Positions 17,315 to 24,122 of a DNA stretch of 24,122 nt are shown piece after piece. The translations under genes were made by a program, and so were the position numbers. The DNA lies in assembly GCF_001039355.2 (NCBI RefSeq), contig NW_019773581.1, positions 64,001 to 88,122 on the forward strand, read 5' to 3'. The DNA is from Lingula anatina (taxonomy: Eukaryota > Brachiopoda > Lingulata > Lingulida > Lingulidae). Under the pieces are notes generated by a model, which worked only from the letters and a program-made list of their open reading frames with translations, was not told the origin of the DNA and did not search any database. Positions within the stretch are counted from its first letter, which is position 1. Each line of letters begins with the position of its first letter.

Positions 17315-20300
17315 GTAAGACGAAGAGGAAATATTTCAGGTTAGATTGAGACTATTTTCATCTTTTGTAACTATTCTATATTGTGTTTTTAAAAGTAATA
17401 TTTAAAAACTGCATTACATTTTGTAAAAATGCGCTTAATTAATTTTCCTAGAATTTATAAATGTTTTACAACATACCAGCCATTATTCCGCTAGTTCACG
17501 AACATTTTTTTGTAAATTTGGTGTCAACCAATTGAATGGTGGCATGCATTAGCTACTTTCTCACTTCGCGTAAAGTCATTTTTCAACAATAAGTATAAAA
17601 TTTATTTATTCTTAGTGACATAACAAACCTGTAAGGTTTATACGGAAGATATATGCATCGACGAAAATTGAAGGGCGGATTTGAAAAGTAACATTTTATG
17701 CAACAAACGTCGCATACACGGTCCATTAGAGCGTTTCAATTTCGCTTTTGTACCTAACGCATAATAAGTAATGTATTGATTAATATATAATCTATCAATT
17801 GCTCAATGGATCAATACCAAATTCTAATCGATTCTCAGTTTGCCCATTTGGAACCTATCTTAAATTTTTGAATAAAAATCCGTCCATTTTATTTTCAGTT
17901 AGGCTGTTAAATAACAAAAAAAAAAAAAAAAAAAAAAAGAATAACCACCTTGGCGGAAATAATGAATGAAAATAAAATCCAGTTTTCATCCTCTTTATTT
18001 TTCAAGTCACAACAGGGGTAAATGTTTCCTTCACTTTCAGAGCCATTTTGTCATTTAATTCAATTTTCTTGATAATGAACTACTATATTTTCGCCAGTTG
18101 CCTCCTCAAACAACACCAAAGGTTACCTTGAGCGACATAGCGGATTCAGAATAAACTCCCAGCTGGTCGCACGCCAACTGTCAGCTGTCACAAAATTACG
18201 CTGCATAGGGCTATGTCTGCGGGCAGCGAACTGCTCGTCACTGGCGCACAACGAGGTGACACAGGAGTGCGAGTTGTCCAGTGTGCCGTATGAAGACGCC
18301 AGAGTGAGCGGGGACCTGCTGCCCTCGACAGGATGGAAGGTAGTTTTAATGTGTGCATATTGTTTTATTTGATAAAATTATGCCTACAGTCCAAAATTTA
18401 TTAAATAATCCAGTGCTTAATTTATTTATTAGTCTTTTTTTTAATTGATCAGTAAAGGTAAACATGCAAACATTTTGAACTTGTGATAAAAACATATACT
18501 GTCAAGTTATTTTACAATAATGTCAAGGATACAATTTCATTAAAAACTTTTCAGGATTTCATATTATTTTTTAACTGATGGTTTGAATTTGGTTTTCAGA
18601 TATATTCCCGTGTTGCGCCGAAGATAGGTAAGTTGGCACTCTATGCACCTAAAAATATCCTCTTTGTTCCAAACATACTTCAATGAAAAACTTCTTTTGC
18701 ACGAAAAAAGCTCATTCAGCTGACATTAAAATTTGAATATGATACTATGTCCTTGATTGTTTATCATATTAATTACCTTTCTTAGCACTTAATATGTAAA
18801 TATAAATATACTAATATACAAATGTGAGTCTATGTCTGAGTGTTTAGCCACATGCCTTTTTCTATAAGCCAAGATAAGTTTATTTATTAATTTATTTATT
18901 TGATTGGACTACTACGAATTAATATGGTGTCAAAGTGGTTACTGGAACTTATATTTAGCAACTGACCGACGCTGTAGTCTCAACCTAAGACCTTTCACTA
19001 GTAAATGACCTGGATGGCTGGTCATCTGGTCTTTTGCATTGTCGGTCAGTTACGAAACGTATATTCCTGTATCAGAGTTATTCATATTTATCATTCTTAT
19101 TGTACTAGAGGACTAACATCATTCACTCACTTTGATCACAATATCGTTCTTAAAGTTTAGACCCGTTTTGGGGGCTTAAGCCCTTTATGAAATAGGTCCC
19201 TGTAGAGATGTGCCTATACAGCGATCTTAAACAAACTTATTTCATTTATCCCCATAGCCACGACTCCTGCGCCTCCAGTTCAATTTCCCGGCATAACGCA
19301 CTATAACTTCACCAACCTTGGAGCCGAGGGCAGGTTCGGTCCGACGACAGTTGGCAGCCATTATGACAGCCTTCCTCTGGAAGGCTTGGTGGAGGTGTCC
19401 AGTGGGATTCAGATCTTCACAGTACCCTATACTGGCACGTACAGGGTGGAGGTGGGCGGTGAGTAGTGTTATGAATTATTGAATTGGTATTGTCTTGATT
19501 GTGTTGGAGGTGACACTGCTTGTGGTGTCCCTCTGGTGGGATTTTTGTACCACGTGATATTAGGAATCCATGTTGGTGGAGACACGTGTGTTGATAATAA
19601 AGAAAACAACCGTGCAGCATTGTGTGGTGTTTTGTTGCATGATCTACATCGCGAATGTCCTCTGTGCGTGGCAAGTAGAACTGCTGAGTATGTGTCAGAT
19701 AATACACTGTCACTCGCAGGGGCGGATTTAGGGCGTCTTCTGGGTCTTCCAGAAGACGGTCAGATTTTCAAGTTTACATTGGCGGGTATCTAATTTTTTC
19801 TGTCGAAAGACGGTCAAAAATGAAGAACGGATCAACAAAGATAATTTGGAAGACTGTCAGGAAATAACTCTGAATCCGCCCCTGACTCGTACATGTACAG
19901 CGTATATGCCAGACCACTTCCAGCTTCAGCGAGAGAATGTACTCACAATTCACCATGTACATTTACATTAAAAGGGATAACAACTGTTCGTATGACATCC
20001 ATGTTTTACAATAAATGCACTGCAAACAATACAATAAATTCTATTTTACCACCAAAATGGCAGTAAATGCAATTATTCTGGAATTTGTGCTTGCCATCTC
20101 ATAACGTGTCCTCCTTAAATGGCTACACTGTGTAAAGTATCTGAGGCAATATTACAAAAAAAAAAAAAAACAAACTTTGAAAAAACCGGGACTAACATTG
20201 GATGTCGGAATTGATTCATTAACCATTGGTATACACCTTTACCCAAGAATAATCCATTTTTTGTCGAAATGAACAGTTGTTAGTTTATCCCTTTAATCTT

Positions 20301-21729
20301 TGCCTTTTCGCAAAATTGCAACACATACTGTCAGTACATTTACATATTGGGGGCAAACAATTTCAATTTTAACTGTTGATTGAAGAAAACAACTTTACTC
20401 TTATAACATTACACAACTATTGTTTTTTTCTGATTTTTATATTACGTTTATTACTTTATCACGTATTGATCAGCAAAGGCCCTCTAATGGGCATATATAT
20501 AGCCTTTTATCACTTTCAAGCTTTCGCACCACATATATGTACCGGCATAAGCACTAAATTTGTTGTTTTTGTGTTTGTTTTATACACTCGGTGTTTGAAC
20601 ATGCCTTGCGCTTGTTCGCCACGCCTACCGCAAATCACTTCTTAGATACACCTCAATATTGATTTTTCTTTTTCTCCGTAGGAGCGATGGGCGGGGGAGA
20701 TACATACAGAGGTGCAGATACTTGTTACACATACAATGGACAAGGTGCTAAAATGACAGGCACTTTTAGTTTTGTCAGTGGTAAGTTTTCTGAAGTGCGA
20801 GCGTGTGTGTGTGTGTGTGTGTCTGTGGGCGTTTGTGTATTTGAGAGAGAGAGAGAGAGAGATTTGCTAAGGTAAAGACTTTTTAATTCTCTCTTTCTCT
20901 GTCCCCCTCAATACATGTATGCCAAGACACCAGTCTATCTTGTGTACAGCGCGTTGGTTGTTCATCACCTAAAAACAAACAATGCTCTGTCTGCAAATGT
21001 GAGAAAGGAGAAGTCGAAAAGGATAAGTGAAAAAAGACAATAATTCGTATAGTTATAATTCTTTAAAGTTTAAGAGAGCTAATTTGTTGTTGGATAGCAT
21101 AATAGGAGAGTGCTCTTTCATTAACCGTTTGTTTTCAGGAGAAAAACTGAAAGTCCTTGTCGGGCAAATGGGTTTATGCAACACGGGCCATGCGGGTGCT
21201 GGTGGCGGCGGTGGGACGTTTGTCACCACGGACACTGACGTCCCTCTGATCATTGCCGGTGGCGGCGGCGGTAGCAGCGCCTTACTTAACCACAAAACTG
21301 TATCCGATGCCACCGACAACACGTGGGGGCAGGATCGGGGTACTTGGTACGGTGGGGATAATGGCCAAGGTGGAGAGTCAAGTTCCAACACGGGTGGAGC
21401 CGGCGGTGGCGGTCTGCTAACAGATGGCGCGACAAACGCCAATACGGGAGCAACTGGAGGCAGTGCGTTTGTTAATGGTGGGGTGGGTGGAATTGGGAAT
21501 GAAAATCAACCTTTGAGTAATGGGGGCTTTGGGGGTGGTGGGGGTGCCAAGGGCAAATTTGGTGGACCCGGGGGTGGCGGCGGGTACTCAGGGGGGTGCC
21601 GGGGGTAATGGGAGTCCTGACCAGAGCGGAGGTGGAGGGGGGTCCTATAACACTGGTATTGCCCAGAGCAATGAAGTTGGTGTAAACGCGTATCATGGGT
21701 ATGCCAATTTTACATTGATATCATTTTAA
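17263..21729 (+). CDS. secreted PAN/apple plus ALK/LTK-like glycine-rich domain protein (frameshifted near the end)
   Basis: Inferred exons: 17263-17314, 18098-18339, 18600-18627, 19258-19458, 20682-20780 and 21139-21729. Residues 1-17 plus the junction form a signal peptide (LKLLIFGVLL). Residues about 18-107 are a PAN/apple-type module with C53, C57, C63, C75 and the ending GWKIYSRV. From 108 there is a Thr/Pro linker, then the ALK/LTK-type region: FTNLGAEGRFGPT, GIQIFTVPYTGTYRVEVGG, GAKMTGTFSFVSGEKLKVLV, and poly-glycine segments around PLIIAGGGGGSS. No transmembrane helix or kinase follows, so it is predicted to be secreted. In ALK/LTK this region binds ligand; here its role is unknown. 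As written, a stop at 21606-21608 gives 363 residues. Removing one base of the G6 run at 21591-21596 would keep the frame to 21729 (403 residues), ending in the expected domain terminus. Confidence 0.8.
17916..17938. repeat. A homopolymer in intron 1 of the glycine-rich gene
   Basis: A run of 23 A. No retroposed sequence could be recognised immediately upstream, so it is listed only as a simple repeat. Confidence 0.85.
18098..18339 (+). CDS. glycine-rich gene exon 2: PAN/apple module
   Basis: 242 bases; acceptor TTTTCGCCAG|T (phase 1), donor TGGAAG|GTAGTT (phase 0). It encodes GYLERHSGFRIN and LRCIGLCLRAANCSSLAHNE, then QECEL. The spacing C-x3-C-x5-C-x11-C and the Trp just before the next exon resemble small PAN/apple modules of invertebrate secreted proteins. 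Confidence 0.75.
18600..18627 (+). CDS. glycine-rich gene exon 3: 28-base micro-exon
   Basis: Acceptor TTGGTTTTCAG|A, donor ATAG|GTAAGT; encodes IYSRVAPKI. It completes the GWKIYSR-like end of the PAN module and moves the phase from 0 to 1. It is easily missed by gene finders; the frame continuity on both sides is the main support. Confidence 0.68.
18960..19051. repeat. inverted repeat in intron 3 of the glycine-rich gene
   Basis: AACTGACCGAC (18960-18970) is perfectly inverted at 19041-19051, with an inner AAGACC/GGTCTT pair further supporting a foldback. It may be a foldback transposon remnant or a structured intron segment. Confidence 0.5.
19258..19458 (+). CDS. glycine-rich gene exon 4: start of ALK/LTK-like region
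   Basis: 201 bases, phase 1 at both ends; acceptor CCCATAG|C, donor GGCG|GTGAGT. It encodes the linker ATTPAPPVQFPG, then YNFTNLGAEGRFGPT and SSGIQIFTVPYTGTYRVEVG. The last two segments are the recognisable signature of the beta-rich part preceding the glycine-rich region in ALK/LTK-type domains. Confidence 0.78.
19717..19884. mobile_element. MITE in intron 4 of the glycine-rich gene, with target duplication
   Basis: 168 bases. The 15-base ends CAGGGGCGGATTTAG and CTGAATCCGCCCCTG match in inverted orientation at 14 of 15 positions. ACTCG flanks both sides (19712-19716 and 19885-19889), a likely 5-base target duplication. It has no coding capacity. Confidence 0.75.
20682..20780 (+). CDS. glycine-rich gene exon 5
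   Basis: 99 bases, phase 1 at both ends; acceptor CTCCGTAG|G, donor GTCAGTG|GTAAGT. It encodes GAMGGGDTYRGADTC, then YNGQGAKMTGTFSFVSG, continuing the ALK/LTK-like module. Confidence 0.76.
20802..20862. repeat. GT then GA microsatellites beside the exon 5 donor
   Basis: About 10 GT units (20802-20822) and 10 GA units (20842-20862), starting about 20 bases after the exon 5 donor of the glycine-rich gene. Intronic GT tracts near donors can influence splicing in animals; no effect is shown here. Confidence 0.85.
21139..21729 (+). CDS. glycine-rich gene exon 6: glycine-rich core and domain end, with frameshift
   Basis: Acceptor TTTGTTTTCAG|G. It encodes GEKLKVLVGQMG, GGGGGTFV, PLIIAGGGGGSS and several Gly-rich runs with scattered Asn/Thr/Ser. 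At GGGGGG (21591-21596) the frame shifts and TAA follows at 21606. The next frame carries the obvious continuation: Gly-Gly-Ala-Gly-Gly-Asn, QSGGGGGSYNTG and YANFTLISF, with a stop at 21727-21729. Confidence 0.78.
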
Positions 21730-22008
21730 ATGGGGCTTCGTATCTACAGATGTCACTTGTGGTGTTAAATATATGTATCTACTGTATCACACGTCACCCT
21801 GGTTAATTTTACCTGTATTGAAGACAACTTTTTATTATTTTAGTTGAACAATTACTGACTTTATCATCTTCATAAAAATGGTCTTAGATACTGTTCTCAG
21901 AAGAAAAGTATCTGGGAAAAGCGTAACTGATAGAAGATTTCTTTAAGGGAAATTGATTTTCATCGACATAGATCTTTAATGGACAAGGATTTTTGTCTTT
22001 CAGCTCGC

Positions 22009-22033
22009 AATAAAAAAAAATAATCAAAATAAA
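22009..22033 (+). terminator. poly(A) signals of the glycine-rich gene
   Basis: AATAAA at 22009-22014 and 22028-22033, about 280-300 bases after the stop at 21729. The first sits in an A-rich run. No further coding exon is seen downstream, consistent with the gene ending here. Confidence 0.45.
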
Positions 22034-22611
22034 ATCTGTGCGTTATGCGTAATATGCACGTATGTCTGAAAGGCATTTTTATTCCTACAAAATAGCTGTG
22101 ATAAAAACAAAAATCAAAACGAATTCCCCGCCATCATGAACTTGACTTACAGCGGGTAAAAATCTCATTTTTGCTGAGAACCGAGGTCATGGGTATATTT
22201 TTATACAATACTTTCTTTTGGAGAGCATGGTTAAAATCAGTGTTACCACGCATCAGAAGCACTGGGAAAGTGTTAAAATGTCAGCGATTCATTTTTGCCT
22301 CAGGCGACGAACTGTCCCTTTAAGTATGACATTTGACTTAAAACACATTACAGTGGGATAGCATTTCTCCACAATCCATGCGCTTAAGTGCATATGCACC
22401 TTGAAATCAATATTGTTCGATCATTAAAGAGTTGCACTATTCGATTGTGAACGGTGACTATTGGGAAATTCAGACACGAAGAAATATTTACTGGACAATA
22501 GGTAAATAATCAAATACGTTTTATTGATGACTGGATATCGGATATTGTAATATCGATACCATTATTATCTGACCGTTAGCGTTGTGCGTATTTACAGTTC
22601 GAATAGGTGAA

Positions 22612-22788
22612 CAGGCCCGTAGCCCGGGGGGGGGGGGGATTGGGGGCACAAAAGAATATCCGATACCCTTTTTGTCAGGAAAAATCCATTCTGGGGAAAA
22701 TTTGACCTACTCATACAAAGGTTTCCTTGTAAAATGTCTAACTTTCCGAAAAAAACAAAACCTTTTGAAATTGCTGGCTACGGAGCAG
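22612..22788. mobile_element. degenerate MITE (CAGGCCCGTAGCC-type end)
   Basis: Left end CAGGCCCGTAGCC followed by a G-run; the right end GGCTACGGAGCAG is an imperfect inverted match. About 177 bases, no target duplication found. A similar left end, CAGGCCCTTATCCAGG, occurs at 23360 and is followed by another G-run. Confidence 0.4.
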
Positions 22789-24122
22789 ATGAAGAATAAA
22801 TAAGCAAGGGCCATCATGATGCACCTAGTACATGCTTGTTACGTTGTAAAAGAAGGAATTTACATCCATGATAAAGAGTGAATACAAAGTGCTAACAAAC
22901 CTACCGACCTTAAAACGGAGAAAAAAAGTTCAATTTAATCAATGTTTCCCTGAGAAAATATATAGCTGGATTAAATATACTACCACATGTCCACCGTTTA
23001 AAATGCGTCTAATTTACACGCCTAATTGGGGTCACCGCCATCATGACAAGAATCACTCACTGTTGTGATCTGAAGTAATACTAGACCGAAGTAAAATTAC
23101 ACGAATTAATTTTTTATATTGCCATAAGACCTCTTATAATTTCAGAAGCCTACACGATTCGATTATCATATTTCACACCTTTCTCTTGCACCACTAAGGA
23201 AATTAAAAGATGGATTTACTATATAACCGTTTGTAATTAGTCTTATGATCGAATATGTTACACAAGTATCTTTTGGTGTACTTCAGACAGATGTTACTAT
23301 GTGCCAGAATTTCCCGACTGATTATACCTGCGCTAAACACATAATTAGCTATTTTATCACAGGCCCTTATCCAGGTAGCAATTGGGAAGGCGGGGGGGGG
23401 GGGAGAAATGGAAAACTGCAGGGCCAAACTTAAAGAGCTCTAGAAAGGACGTTTTGTTTTGGTTTAAGCAATGGCTCATTGCTCTAGATGTGACGCTGCC
23501 GTACTGCCTCCGTGCATATTAGCGCCAAGATATCATATCGAACAATATTGGTAATAACGTAAAACCAAGGGATTACCTTCAAATTGTATATTTTTGGTTT
23601 TTACCAAGAAACATTCTGTCGATAAAAGTCATTTCCACTTATACACATGGGACATAGCATCTGAAATATTGTGCAACCTATCGTTAATGTTTAACACAAT
23701 AATGAGCACAACATGCTTTGATGTTAAGGTTGTTTTATTTGAGCATAAGTTTGTATAATTCAACAAATCAATAGCATATAATTCTTAACATGGGTTTTAA
23801 CAAATCATCCTATCAAAAATTCATTAAAATGAGTTAATAAAAGTTAAATATTGTTAATTCTAAAAAAACCATTACACATGTTGTGTCATTGTTTGAAAGT
23901 TTTGTGTCTTGGCATTTCACTTTTTTACACATCAGCTTTGTACTATGCGGGGCAAGAAGACCAGACCTATACGGCTTCTTTGATCGAGATCAATTGACTA
24001 GTTTGATGCTATTGTTTATGTAAGTTATCGTGTACGTCAATGTGACGTAGCATACTTGAACTTGCCGAGTAAAATATACCGGTACATCACCGTACATGGT
24101 CCATAAACGTAATAACAAATTT

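Larger units (their letters stand above)
21730..24122. other. 3' flank and intergenic DNA, no gene seen
   Basis: Contains the probable 3' UTR of the glycine-rich gene, the degenerate MITE, a related left end at 23360 with a G run, and otherwise AT-rich unique DNA. The ORFs present are short and without recognisable domains. Confidence 0.5.

Noticed and set aside
17881-17940. A-run as the tail of a retroposed gene copy
   Set aside because: No upstream coding similarity and no flanking target duplication.
19417-19793. ORFs on both strands over intron 4 of the glycine-rich gene
   Set aside because: They run from the exon 4 end through the intron into the MITE; no domain.
21053-21442. 129-codon minus-strand proline-rich ORF
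   Set aside because: Antisense shadow of the glycine-rich exon; Gly codons read backwards give Pro runs.

Overview
The window is animal nuclear DNA. Its genes are split into short exons with GT-AG (and apparently GC-AG) introns, most junctions are phase 1, and the spacers are AT-rich and full of microsatellites and small DNA-transposon remnants. The protein families (tandem C-type lectin domain receptors; a PAN/apple plus ALK-type glycine-rich secreted protein) and the many short palindromes around ACATGT point to a marine invertebrate, possibly a lophotrochozoan or invertebrate deuterostome. No closer identification is justified from sequence alone.

Layout. (1) About 27-3448, minus strand: C-type lectin receptor copy A. 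Exon 1 is a signal peptide, exons 2-3 are CTLD1, exons 4-5 are CTLD2, exon 6 is a transmembrane segment, and a probable very short tail exon sits at the window edge. (2) 3449-6822: intergenic DNA with the duplicated upstream region, a TTTA microsatellite and a minus-strand LTR-like element at about 5850-6404. (3) 6823-11966, minus strand: receptor copy B. It has the same five ectodomain exons but a different transmembrane exon and a 70-residue cytoplasmic tail with several tyrosine motifs. Exon 4 carries an in-frame TAA. (4) 11967-17262: intergenic DNA with a copy-B-specific insertion, GT/GA microsatellites and two MITEs of one long-TIR family. The second MITE ends just upstream of a TATA box. 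(5) 17263-21729, plus strand: a six-exon gene for a secreted PAN/apple plus ALK/LTK-like glycine-rich protein. A one-base G-run frameshift breaks it near the end. (6) 21730-24122: no gene seen; poly(A) signals and MITE-like remnants.

The most interesting reading concerns the two lectin receptors. A block from upstream of the promoter through the last ectodomain exon (about 604-4410 and 8241-13040) is alignable between copies, introns included. Similarity stops within a few bases after exon 5, and the two copies use unrelated membrane anchors and tails. This resembles paired receptors, where one ectodomain is joined to alternative signalling outputs. Copy B's stop codon lies in CTLD2. Because the relevant junctions are all phase 1, skipping exons 4-5 would bypass the stop in frame and give a single-CTLD receptor that keeps its tyrosine tail. 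All splice sites and functions here are inferred from sequence only.
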